A stretch of 64,000 nt of DNA from an uncultured Eubacteriales bacterium (GTDB lineage: Bacteria > Bacillota > Clostridia > Oscillospirales > Oscillospiraceae): positions 26,626-90,625 of the forward strand of contig URAM01000004.1 in NCBI GenBank assembly GCA_900545815.1. The letters are read 5' to 3'. Made by a program: the position numbers and the translations under genes. This document shows, one piece after another, positions 1-6,359 of this stretch. The notes below the pieces were generated by a model. The model was given only the letters and a program-made list of their open reading frames with translations. It did no database searches and was not told the origin of the DNA. Every line of letters begins with the position of its first letter. The first letter of the stretch is position 1.

Positions 1-638
1 ATATAAAAGTGGGTGCCGGCGAAAATTTTGACCTCCAATAGGTTGGGGGCGCTCTCCTGCCACAACGTCAGCTCCTCCGTGTCCCCCACCTCGGCATCAT
101 CATTGCCGCACAGCACCACAGTCTCCGCTTGAACGACATTGCAAGTGGGACGGTACTGCTCCAACAGCCGGATATCCTCTCGGCAGAGGGTGAAAAGCAT
201 CTGGAACATCTGCAAATTGGTCTGCACCTCCTCTGGGAAGCCGCCCAGCTTCATGAGATACTCGTTCAGCTCCTCCTCGGAACCGAACCCGTAGTGGTGA
301 GGCTGGAAGCACACCGGCGGGTGCTGGCCGGAGAGGATGAGACGGGCGGCCTGTTTACCGTAGTGGGCTTCCAACAGGGCTTCCGTCTCATAGGCCACGA
401 AGGCGCCCATGCTGTGGCCGAAAATGCAGAAGGGTTCATCGCCGACAAAATCTGTGATACGCTCCGCCGCTGTCTGGGCGATGGCCATGAGGCTTTCGGC
501 GTTGGGCTCTTTCCCTTGATAGCCTCTGCCGGGGTATTCATACAGGTAGAGGTCTTCTTTGTGCAGCGTCTTTATCTGCCGCAAAAAATTGAAATAAAAC
601 GCAAATCCACCGGCGTGTGGAAAACAAATCAGTTTCAT
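1..638 (-). CDS. Type II thioesterase (alpha/beta hydrolase), 3' end beyond window
   Basis: Reading leftward from an ATG at 638-636 there is an open frame to the window edge (about 212 residues, no stop), so the C-terminus is missing. It starts MKLICFPHAGG, the typical start of GrsT/SrfAD-like type II thioesterases, which remove wrongly primed or stalled acyl groups from carrier proteins of NRPS and PKS lines. The nucleophile elbow GHSMG lies near residue 77, and a GTHFY motif at the very edge should hold the catalytic His. AGGAAC upstream of the ATG is a fair ribosome site. It lies 23 bp downstream of the phosphopantetheinyl transferase gene, the partner enzyme that primes carrier proteins, so an NRPS/PKS locus probably lies to the left. 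The family call is firm; the pathway is inferred. Confidence 0.88.
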   Translation of the reverse strand, partial: MKLICFPHAGGFAFYFNFLRQIKTLHKEDLYLYEYPGRGYQGKEPNAESLMAIAQTAAERITDFVGDEPFCIFGHSMGAFVAYETEALLEAHYGKQAARLILSGQHPPVCFQPHHYGFGSEEELNEYLMKLGGFPEEVQTNLQMFQMLFTLCREDIRLLEQYRPTCNVVQAETVVLCGNDDAEVGDTEELTLWQESAPNLLEVKIFAGTHFY

Positions 639-661
639 AAGTTCCTTTCTATTCACTGGTT

Positions 662-1480
662 CTATAACCATCGGAATGGTTTTTTCTGCGCCATCCACGG
701 CTCCATGTCCGCCAAGGTCACCGGCACGATCACCGCAGAACGCAGCGTTCGCTCCGGCGGCACGCAGATGGAGAGGCAGTAGTCCTCCCCCACCGGCTGG
801 GTGAACCCGCTGGCGCAGGGTTGGCCGGTCCGAACGTGACGGATGACAGAACGGCAGGCATCCCCTGCCACCGGTTCCACCTGAAATTGCGGAAATCCAC
901 AGTTCAGCCCGTCCCCTCGCAGCTTGCCAAAGCTCTCCTTCAGCGTCCAAAGCTGGATAAATCGCCGCTCTGGCGGCATCGGCGCCTGCTCTAGCTGCTG
1001 TCGTTCCTGGGGCGTCAGGCACAGTCCGTACATCCCCTGCTCCACCGGCCGGACTTTTTCAATGTCCACACCAAGGGGGCAATCCGCCAGCCCACAGACC
1101 GCCCAATCTCCCGCATGGGAGAGGCTGAACTGGGCGGGACTGCCCTCCAAAAAGGGCTTTCCGTACCGGTTCTTCCGCAGTGCCATGGGACGTCCCCCAC
1201 ACCACTGCCACAGGCAGAAATTGCCCAACAACCCAGCGGCCACACAGCGCAGCCGATCTGCTTCTCGGCGAAAGGCGCCGGCACGATGCCAGCGCTCTGG
1301 GGAGAGGAAGGGTGCGTAGGGTTCCAGGGTGTCTGGGCACAGTTGATGGATGGCGAACAAAAACACCGGGATGTTTTCTGGGGAAGGTACGTCACTAGCA
1401 TGGTTAGCTTTCGCTAACTTGCGGCCAAAAAAAGATGCTCCAGCAGTTTCCCTGCCGGAACCATCCAACCAGACCTTCAA
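662..1480 (-). CDS. 4'-phosphopantetheinyl transferase (Sfp-type)
   Basis: Transfers the phosphopantetheine arm of CoA to carrier-protein serines. The Mg-binding signature VDIEKV (about residue 140) and the WTLKESFGK motif (about residue 180) are intact. The longest frame is 272 residues from a TTG at 1480 that overlaps the stop of the LytTR gene (TTGA), allowing translational coupling. Family members usually begin close to the text VFLFAIHQL, and a GTG at 1366 would give about 234 residues, the usual size; neither start has a strong Shine-Dalgarno. A GTTAG-N6-CTAAC palindrome at 1403-1418 lies between the two candidate starts, which favours an internal promoter and the shorter protein. Followed by a type II thioesterase, which fits a non-ribosomal peptide or polyketide locus to the left. 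Confidence 0.88.
   Translation of the reverse strand: MKVWLDGSGRETAGASFFGRKLAKANHASDVPSPENIPVFLFAIHQLCPDTLEPYAPFLSPERWHRAGAFRREADRLRCVAAGLLGNFCLWQWCGGRPMALRKNRYGKPFLEGSPAQFSLSHAGDWAVCGLADCPLGVDIEKVRPVEQGMYGLCLTPQERQQLEQAPMPPERRFIQLWTLKESFGKLRGDGLNCGFPQFQVEPVAGDACRSVIRHVRTGQPCASGFTQPVGEDYCLSICVPPERTLRSAVIVPVTLADMEPWMAQKKPFRWL
1403..1418. promoter_or_regulatory. GTTAG-N6-CTAAC palindrome in 5' part of PPTase gene
   Basis: GTTAGCTTTCGCTAAC, flanked as GGTTAG...CTAACTT exactly as in the feoA site at 35703-35718. It lies inside the longest PPTase frame but upstream of the alternative GTG start at 1366. Candidate operator of a metal-dependent (DtxR/IdeR-like) repressor; the regulator is inferred. 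Confidence 0.5.
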
Positions 1481-1977
1481 GCGTCCCGCTCTTTCCGCGG
1501 GTACTCCAGCATCTGCCCCGTCCCAGACAGGGACAGCCCAAACACCTGGATACGCTCCCGCACCTTGGCCGCATAGACCCGACCAGCCACCAGCCGTTCC
1601 CCGTTCCGGAGCAGGAGCCCCAACCGGTGGTTGTCACAGCGGTAGGTGGAGGCCACCTGGGCGATGTTGACGATGCAGCTCTTGCTGATGCGCAGAAAGC
1701 GGTACTGCTCCAGCAGAGACTCCAGGGCGGTCAGGGAATCCTTGCACCGAAAGACCCGATTTTCATCATAGAAAAAGGTCTTGCGATTGATGCTCTCGAT
1801 GTAAAGAATGGTGTGGAGTGGGACGCAAACGGTCATATCCTCTACCATGCCCGTCAGCGACACCGCACACTGCCGCAGAGCGTCCAGCAGATTGCGCACG
1901 CGGGCGTCTACCGTGGGACAGTTGACGATGACCTCGATCTCAGACATGGTCTTATCTTGATTGATCCTTACTTTCAT
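1477..1977 (-). CDS. LytTR-family DNA-binding transcriptional regulator
   Basis: 166-residue protein. The C-terminal two-thirds is a LytTR DNA-binding domain, recognised from IESINRKTFFY, the FLRISKSCIVN segment and the closing basic part with YAAKVRERI. The N-terminal 50 residues (MKVRINQDK...) resemble the short domain of stand-alone LytTR regulators rather than a phospho-receiver: there is no aspartate pocket. ATG at 1977 was chosen because AGAAAGG lies 8 nt upstream; a longer start at 1995 has no ribosome site. It overlaps the PPTase gene by 4 nt, so it probably regulates or is co-transcribed with the PPTase/thioesterase group. Its own leader holds a strong palindrome at 2010-2039. Many such regulators pair with a DUF3021 membrane protein; none is visible here. 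Confidence 0.85.
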   Translation of the reverse strand: MKVRINQDKTMSEIEVIVNCPTVDARVRNLLDALRQCAVSLTGMVEDMTVCVPLHTILYIESINRKTFFYDENRVFRCKDSLTALESLLEQYRFLRISKSCIVNIAQVASTYRCDNHRLGLLLRNGERLVAGRVYAAKVRERIQVFGLSLSGTGQMLEYPRKERDA

Positions 1978-2009
1978 GAACAACCTTTCTCCCATAGGGT
2001 ACCTTGTCT

Positions 2010-2039
2010 CCCGATAGTTAGCTATCTCTAACTATCGGG
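2010..2039. promoter_or_regulatory. Perfect 12-bp-arm palindrome containing GTTAG-N6-CTAAC
   Basis: CCCGATAGTTAG, six bases, CTAACTATCGGG. The inner part matches the boxes before feoA. It sits 32 bp upstream of the LytTR start and could act as an operator for that leftward operon. As RNA it would also form a strong hairpin, but no U-tract follows on the minus strand. Confidence 0.55.
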
Positions 2040-2210
2040 GACATTTGTTCAAATGCTTTCTAATTATACCTGCCCCCTGCGCCCATTTCAAGTAATTTGG
2101 TGTAAACTGCCCAATTCTTGTTCCGAATGTGCGCAGAACCGCCAATTAGGGTGCGGGAACCCCTTGAATATGCTATACTGACATATATCCTGTGAAAAAA
2201 GGTGACGCAT

Positions 2211-2750
2211 ATGATGACGGTATCCATCTGCTCCTACGACTCCCCTCTCGGCGGCATCTGTTTGGCGGCGGATGCCCTGGGCTTGACGGGATTGTGGTTT
2301 GACGGGGAGAAGTATTTTGGCTCCAATCTTCCGGCGAACCCCGTCCGGCAGGAGACTGAGATCTTGACCGAGACCAAACGGTGGCTGGATGTGTATTTCT
2401 CCGGTCGGGAACCGGATTTCCTGCCGCCGCTGCATCCCATCGGCTCCCCCTTCCGTCGGGCAGTCTGGGATCTGCTCTTGCAGATCCCCTATGGCCAGAC
2501 TACAACCTATGGGGCACTTGCCCGCCAGCTGGCAGCACAGCAAGGACGCGCCGCCATGTCCGCCCAGGCGGTGGGCGGTGCCGTGGGACACAATGAGATC
2601 TCCATCCTCATCCCCTGTCATCGGGTGGTGGGCACCAACGGCAGTCTGACCGGTTACGCCGGCGGAGTGGACAAAAAGGAGCGGCTGCTGACCTTGGAGG
2701 GTGTGGATATGCGTGATCTGTTCCGCCCTGCCAAAGGCACTGCGCTCTGA
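2211..2750 (+). CDS. ogt: Methylated-DNA-[protein]-cysteine S-methyltransferase
   Basis: Direct-reversal repair of O6-alkylguanine: the alkyl group is moved irreversibly to a protein cysteine. The active site IPCHRVVG is complete (about residue 145), and the preceding helix-turn-helix part (YGQTTTYGALARQL) is typical. The N-terminal ribonuclease-like domain is present, so this is a full-length Ogt of 179 residues. ATG 2211 has AAAGGTG 6 nt upstream; a GTG at 2202 is possible but overlaps that site. An extended -10 (TGCTATACT at 2171-2179) lies upstream. The next gene starts 25 bp downstream with its own AAGGAGG, so the two probably form an operon. Confidence 0.93.
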   Translation: MMTVSICSYDSPLGGICLAADALGLTGLWFDGEKYFGSNLPANPVRQETEILTETKRWLDVYFSGREPDFLPPLHPIGSPFRRAVWDLLLQIPYGQTTTYGALARQLAAQQGRAAMSAQAVGGAVGHNEISILIPCHRVVGTNGSLTGYAGGVDKKERLLTLEGVDMRDLFRPAKGTAL

Positions 2751-2775
2751 GAAAACAGATAAGGAGGAATGACCA

Positions 2776-3225
2776 GTGAACAAGGCAGACAGCGCGGAAG
2801 AACTGTTCCGGATGGGCTATAATTGCAGCCAGTCGGTGTATGCGGCTTTCGCAGAGGATCTGGACATGAGCGTGGAGGAGGCGGCCAAGCGAGCCAGCCC
2901 CTTTGGCGCTGGGTTTGGCAAGCTGCGCGAGGTGTGCGGTGCGGTGAGCGGCATGGTGCTGGTGCTGGGTGACCTGTGCGGGTACCAAGACCCGACGGAT
3001 GCTGCGGGAAAACAGGCGCTGTATGCGCTGGTGCAGCGGCTGTGTGGTTCCTTTGAGAAATCGGAGGGCAGCTTGATCTGTCGGGAGCTGCTGGGGCTTG
3101 CCAAGGGCGAGGATCTGGCAGAGCCTGCGGTGCGGACGGAGGAATACTACCAGAGCCGGCCTTGCGTGGGGGCTTGCAGACGGGCAGCGGAGCTTTTGGA
3201 GGCGTATCTGACGGACGGAGCATGA
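2776..3225 (+). CDS. C-GCAxxG-C-C family (redox-type) protein
   Basis: 149-residue protein of the C_GCAxxG_C_C family, named for conserved cysteines around a GCAxxG-type element. Here the motif reads CGAVSGM near residue 55; further cysteines are at NCSQSV near the N-terminus, at LICRELLG, and a C-terminal pair at RPCVGACRR. The family is common in anaerobes and is thought to bind a metal or act in redox chemistry; its reaction is not known. GTG start at 2776 with AAGGAGG 8 nt upstream. It is the last normal chromosomal gene before the mobile-element debris; its natural downstream neighbour was probably the phosphatase gene now at 24834. Confidence 0.85.
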   Translation: MNKADSAEELFRMGYNCSQSVYAAFAEDLDMSVEEAAKRASPFGAGFGKLREVCGAVSGMVLVLGDLCGYQDPTDAAGKQALYALVQRLCGSFEKSEGSLICRELLGLAKGEDLAEPAVRTEEYYQSRPCVGACRRAAELLEAYLTDGA

Positions 3226-3357
3226 GAAGATGTTTCCGTTTCGATGACGTTGCAAACTGCAAAATCATAGGGTGTTTTACACAAATTGTGCTGCTTTTGC
3301 GGGCAATGCCCCTACGCTCTCCCTGTTGTACGAGTGTTCTTTGCTCTATCCTTGCGT
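3226..3357. other. Spacer at the left chromosomal edge of the mobile-element region
   Basis: No credible gene or hairpin. This is where the chromosome/element boundary of the older insertion should lie. A short stretch around 3294-3340 (GGGCAATGCCCCTACGCTCTCCC region) is faintly like the phosphatase N-terminal coding sequence, but too weakly to call an attachment site. Confidence 0.4.
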
Positions 3358-3456
3358 CGAAAGAAATCGTATCTAGATCATCCCTTGCCGGACTCCATCG
3401 AAAATGAAGTCCGGCTTTCTGTATGCAGAAGTAGCATTTCCTGTAACGGCAAAAAC
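3358..3456 (+). mobile_element. TnpV 3'-end remnant with inverted-loop hairpin
   Basis: Matches the last codons (KEIV) and 3' flank of the complete tnpV copy at 5436-5535, including the hairpin GCCGGAC / GTCCGGC (3387-3393 and 3409-3415) and the trailing text ending in CGGCAAAAA. The rest of the gene is gone. The hairpin loop is the reverse complement of the loop in the other copy. Marks an earlier insertion directly upstream of the Fic gene. Confidence 0.7.
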
Positions 3457-3561
3457 ATAGTGATTGTGTCGGAAATTTATTGATATTTTTGCCGATGATG
3501 TGATATACTATACAGCAGATTAGTGTGGTTTTTTGATTTTATTTATGGTGGAGGAAAGCAG

Positions 3562-4452
3562 ATGCGATACCTTTCAGTTGCTGAAATAGCAAAAAAATGG
3601 AATGTGTCGGAACGCAGCGTTAGAAATTATTGCGCCCAGGGACGTGTGATTGGTGCGTTTCTTACCGGCAAGACCTGGAATATTCCGGAAAATGCAGAGA
3701 AACCGGAGCGTACCAACAAGAGAAAAGAAGAACCGATTACGCTGTTGGATATTCTGAAAGAGCAGAAGGCAAGCAAATACTCCGGTGGAATTTACCATAA
3801 GACACAGATTGATTTGACATACAACTCCAATCACATAGAAGGTAGCCGTTTGACCCATGACCAGACCAGATATATTTTTGAAACCAACACCATTGGCGTA
3901 GAGAATGAAGTTCTCAATGTGGATGATGTAATCGAAACAGCAAATCACTTTCGCTGTATTGATATGATTATTGACAATGCAAAAGCGGCACTGACAGAAA
4001 AGTTTATCAAAGAACTTCACCTGATCCTGAAGAATGGAACCAGCGACTCCAGAAAAGATTGGTTTGCTGTAGGTGATTATAAAAAGATGCCGAATGAAGT
4101 CGGTGGCATGGAAACCGCACTTCCGGAAGAAGTTGCCGATAAAATGAAGGCCCTGCTGACGGAATATAATACCAAAGAAGAAAAAAACTTTGAGGACATT
4201 CTGGACTTTCATGTGAAGTTTGAGCGGATTCATCCGTTTCAGGACGGCAACGGTCGTGTGGGCAGATTGATTCTATTTAAGGAGTGCCTGAAATACAATA
4301 TCGTTCCGTTCATCATTGAGGACAATCTGAAGCTGTTCTATTACCGTGGATTGAAGGAATGGGACAACGAAAAAGGCTATCTGACAGATACCTGTCTGAC
4401 GGCGCAGGACAAGTATAAAGCGTATTTGGATTATTTTAGGATTGGGTATTAA
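3562..4452 (+). CDS. Fic-domain protein AMPylase (class II) with N-terminal helix-turn-helix
   Basis: 296 residues. Residues 1-40 form a small DNA-binding module (VAEIAKKWNVSERSVRNYC). The Fic domain follows with the full catalytic motif HPFQDGNGRVGR (about residue 218), where the His attacks and the Asp/Asn hold ATP-Mg for transfer of AMP to a hydroxyl. Upstream, SNHIEGS (about residue 92) fits the inhibitory (S/T)xxxE(G/N) helix, so this is a self-inhibited class II Fic. ATG 3562 has GGAGG 8 nt upstream. The gene sits among element remnants: a TnpV end upstream, a deleted integrase downstream. A second copy of its codons for ETANHFRCIDMII is found as a fragment at 5535-5620. Targets cannot be read from sequence; a toxin/defence or regulatory role is inferred. 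Confidence 0.9.
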   Translation: MRYLSVAEIAKKWNVSERSVRNYCAQGRVIGAFLTGKTWNIPENAEKPERTNKRKEEPITLLDILKEQKASKYSGGIYHKTQIDLTYNSNHIEGSRLTHDQTRYIFETNTIGVENEVLNVDDVIETANHFRCIDMIIDNAKAALTEKFIKELHLILKNGTSDSRKDWFAVGDYKKMPNEVGGMETALPEEVADKMKALLTEYNTKEEKNFEDILDFHVKFERIHPFQDGNGRVGRLILFKECLKYNIVPFIIEDNLKLFYYRGLKEWDNEKGYLTDTCLTAQDKYKAYLDYFRIGY

Positions 4453-4465
4453 GCAAGCCGATTTC

Positions 4466-4509
4466 CAAAGTATCAAACGCTTGCTCCAAAGTGTCAAGTT
4501 GACACTTTG
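4466..4509. repeat. Iterated 11-bp box forming a 23-nt palindrome behind fic
   Basis: CAAAGTATCAA at 4466-4476, CAAAGTGTCAA at 4487-4497 and the inverse TTGACACTTTG at 4499-4509. The last two make a perfect 23-nt palindrome around one G. The two direct copies are 21 nt apart, about two helical turns. Could be a protein-binding array or the stem of a terminator (no clear T-run follows). Confidence 0.55.
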
Positions 4510-4579
4510 AAAGCAATTTTTTGAAATGCAAGTTCCGATAATTTGTCTTATGAGAAAGTTGGCAAAAACGAGCGGTGTG

Positions 4580-4735
4580 CATGATTTCGTGGTACTTCTG
4601 GAAACCGGTATGAGCGTCAACGAGTTCTGCGGTCTGACCCGAAAAGATCTGGATTTCAAAAATCGCAGCATCCGTGTGGATCACCAGCTGATTCGTGAGC
4701 GTGGCGGAAATTTCACAGTTCCGCCATTCCCCTGA
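4580..4735 (+). pseudogene. Internally deleted Tn916-type integrase remnant
   Basis: Residues HDFVVLLETGMSVNEFCGL up to RERGG match the catalytic domain of the intact integrase at 23471-24676. Then the sequence jumps from the GGCGGAAA at 24197 of the intact copy to the GGCGGAAA at 24610, removing about 410 bp including the HxxR and tyrosine, and leaving the tail out of frame. The catalytic arginine of ETGMRVSEF is serine here, so it was inactive apart from the deletion. The part before the joint is slightly diverged (several substitutions), the part after it is identical to the right-hand copy. It is the 3' end of an older element that used the same target. Confidence 0.85.
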
Positions 4736-4943
4736 AGCGAAAAAAGACCGGGGTTTTGCTGTTGGATAAACAGCAAGTATGGTGGCAGCAGCTTAAGGTT
4801 ACTACACCACTTAGTAGTGTAGTTCCATAGATTGATAGAGACTTATGAAAAATTGAAGAAAAGCCGAAAGCCCGAAAAATCCCGTAATATCAGCGTTTTC
4901 GAGGCTTATGGAGGAATATAGAGATTATGATAAAAGTACTTTT
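4703..4943 (+). repeat. Left copy of 241-bp perfect direct repeat (attL side)
   Basis: Identical base for base to 24610-24850 (offset 19907). It contains the integrase tail, arm-type elements (CTACACCACTTAGTAGTGTAG), a GC-poor leader with GGAGG, and the first bases of the phosphatase gene. The crossover core of the young island is at or just after the end of this repeat; a further shared TGCCACGGCA follows one short mismatch block. Confidence 0.9.
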
Positions 4944-4977
4944 TATTTGCCACGGCATTATTTGCAGAAATCTCTAA
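4927..4977 (+). pseudogene. Truncated N-terminus of the phosphatase gene at the left junction
   Basis: Reads MIKVLFICHGIICRNL then stop, against MIKVLFICHGNICRS in the intact phosphatase at 24834. It has the same ribosome site (GGAGG 12 nt upstream). The phosphate-binding loop is broken (CHGIICR) and the frame ends at codon 17. It is what is left of the target gene start, or the element's own mimic of it, at the left end of the young island. Confidence 0.7.
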
Positions 4978-5058
4978 AATTCTCTGTAATATCAAGGTTT
5001 TTCAGGCTTGAAGGTGGTGCTACTACACCACTACTACACCAGTGAGTCTCGATGTGAC
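4978..5058. mobile_element. Left end of the island with integrase arm-type repeats
   Basis: Contains GTAATATCAAGGTTTTTCAGGCTT and CTACTACACCACTACTACACC, both echoing the right end of the element (GTAATATCAGCG... and ACTACACCACTTAG before 24834). Such repeats in both arms are what Tn916-type integrases bind through their N-terminal domain. GAGTCTCGATGTGAC at 5044-5058 is the exact reverse complement of 23432-23446, just upstream of the integrase gene. Confidence 0.55.
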
Positions 5059-5085
5059 AAAAATTATGAAATCGAGGTCAAGTTT

Positions 5086-5454
5086 ATGGAAAACAAAAAG
5101 AGTATCAATCATATGGAATATGTGCTGGTTGGAGATTACTACATCCCGGCTTTGAAATTGCCTGCAGAGGAACGCTCCATCGGAAAATACGGGCGGATGC
5201 ACCGAGAGTATTTGAAAGAGCACAACCCTATGAGATTCAATGACCTGGTTCTGGAGGGTCAGCTCTGGACTTATCTTGCCGATTTGAATGAGCAGGCACA
5301 AAAACGTCTGCAACTCATTGTTGAGCAGATGAAGGTATCTGAGGGTGTGACTGAGGAACCGAAAGCAGCCGACCAGATGGCCTGGGTTAAAGCCATGAAC
5401 AGCATTTGCAACCGGGCAGAAGAAATTGTATTGAAAGAAATCGTATATAGATAA
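5086..5454 (+). CDS. TnpV-like transposon-encoded protein
   Basis: 122 residues, matching the TnpV family found in clostridial mobile elements (first described on Tn4451-type transposons): a YVLVGDYYIPALKLP start, the RxHREYLKEH core, and the WTYLADLNEQAQ segment. No enzymatic domain is known and its function is unclear; it may be a DNA-binding accessory protein. ATG 5086 has GAGGT upstream. It is followed by a hairpin terminator (5461-5489). The same 3' end is found as a remnant at 3358-3456, so this gene and its flank have moved or been duplicated locally. Confidence 0.8.
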   Translation: MENKKSINHMEYVLVGDYYIPALKLPAEERSIGKYGRMHREYLKEHNPMRFNDLVLEGQLWTYLADLNEQAQKRLQLIVEQMKVSEGVTEEPKAADQMAWVKAMNSICNRAEEIVLKEIVYR

Positions 5455-5500
5455 TACCTTGCCGGACTTCATTTTCGATGGGGTCCGGCTTTCTATATCC
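5455..5500 (+). terminator. Hairpin after tnpV
   Basis: GCCGGAC (5461-5467) and GTCCGGC (5483-5489) followed by TTTCT. The loop between them is in the opposite orientation to that of the sister copy at 3387-3415. Confidence 0.7.
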
Positions 5501-5534
5501 AGAAGCAGTCTTTCCTGTGTCGGCAAAAAAGTGA

Positions 5535-5620
5535 AGTGATTGAAACAGAAAATCACTTCCGTTGCATTGACATGATCATTGATCATGCAAAAGCAGCTTT
5601 GACGGAGAAGCGCATTTGAT
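5535..5620 (+). pseudogene. Fragment of a second Fic gene
   Basis: Codes for VIETENHFRCIDMIIDHAKA and LTEK, matching residues about 126-150 of the Fic protein at 3562 (VIETANHFRCIDMIIDNAKA). It stops two codons later (RI, TGA). There is no start; the left side is cut by the TnpV flank. At DNA level it is clearly diverged from the intact gene, so it derives from a different Fic copy and not from a fresh local duplication. Confidence 0.8.
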
Positions 5621-5659
5621 ATAAAATTTCATACACAGAAATTGTAAAATTGTGCGTGA

Positions 5660-5703
5660 AATTATTGATTAATTCTATTTGAATGATATAATAAAATATA
5701 AGC
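5660..5703 (+). promoter_or_regulatory. Candidate promoter of the abiE pair
   Basis: TTGATT (about 5666) and TATAAT within GATATAATAAAA (about 5687-5693), spacing about 16, in an AT-rich stretch. The GTG start lies about 60 nt further on. Confidence 0.45.
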
Positions 5704-5753
5704 ACAGAAGTGGATTGAGTGTGTGTGGTTTTTAATAAAAAGTTGGTGAATAC

Positions 5754-6359
5754 GTGGATAAGAAAACTCTTTCAAAACAGGTAATTATAGAAAAGGGCGG
5801 TATTGCAAAAACATCAGATTTTGTTGCAGCTGGCATACCCGCTGTTGATGTTGTGAATCTTTGTAACACCGGATACCTTGAACGCATTCGACACGGATAC
5901 TATCAACTTGCCGATGGGAACACATCTTCTGAAGAACAGCTTATTGCAACATTGCTCCCAAAGGCAATTATTTGTGTGGAATCGGCTCTTTTTCATTATG
6001 GCTATAGTGACTTTGCACCTCGGAAATGGTCGATTGCTGTTCCGAGATCTATGTCTCGAACAAAATTGGATATAGATGCACCAGCGTTGCAAACTTACTA
6101 TGTGCAACCGGAAATATATGAACTGGGCAAAACAACTGCCGATTTTAACGGTGTCATGCTACCTGTATATGACCGAGAACGTACGATCTGCGATTGCTTC
6201 AAATATCGTTCAAGATTGGACAATGAAATCTTCAACAAGGCATTGAATGCCTATGTGAATGATTCAAAAAAAGACTTGAGAAACCTTTCTGGATATGCAA
6301 AGAAGCTAAGAGTATACAAAAAGGTTACTGAGTTGATGGAGGTGCTGCTGAATGGCTGA
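5754..6359 (+). CDS. abiEi: AbiEi-type antitoxin (type IV toxin-antitoxin)
   Basis: 201 residues. The N-terminal winged helix (KTSDFVAAGIPAVDVVNLCNTGYLERIRHGYYQLAD) is the standard AbiEi_4 transcription-repressor domain, and the following part (SALFHYGYSD..., RERTICDCFKYRS) is the usual antitoxin body. AbiEi both represses the operon through inverted repeats and counteracts AbiEii without a stable complex. The GTG at 5754 is the start given by the family N-terminus; the ribosome site is weak (GTTGGTG). The last codons overlap the toxin start by 8 nt (ATGGCTGA), the normal arrangement of this pair. It is AT-rich like the rest of the island. Confidence 0.88.
   Translation: MDKKTLSKQVIIEKGGIAKTSDFVAAGIPAVDVVNLCNTGYLERIRHGYYQLADGNTSSEEQLIATLLPKAIICVESALFHYGYSDFAPRKWSIAVPRSMSRTKLDIDAPALQTYYVQPEIYELGKTTADFNGVMLPVYDRERTICDCFKYRSRLDNEIFNKALNAYVNDSKKDLRNLSGYAKKLRVYKKVTELMEVLLNG

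Noticed and set aside
3226..3340. Possible left attachment site of the older element
   Set aside because: Only a faint likeness to the phosphatase N-terminal codons (GCTCTCCC and a few bases); no run long enough to distinguish from chance.
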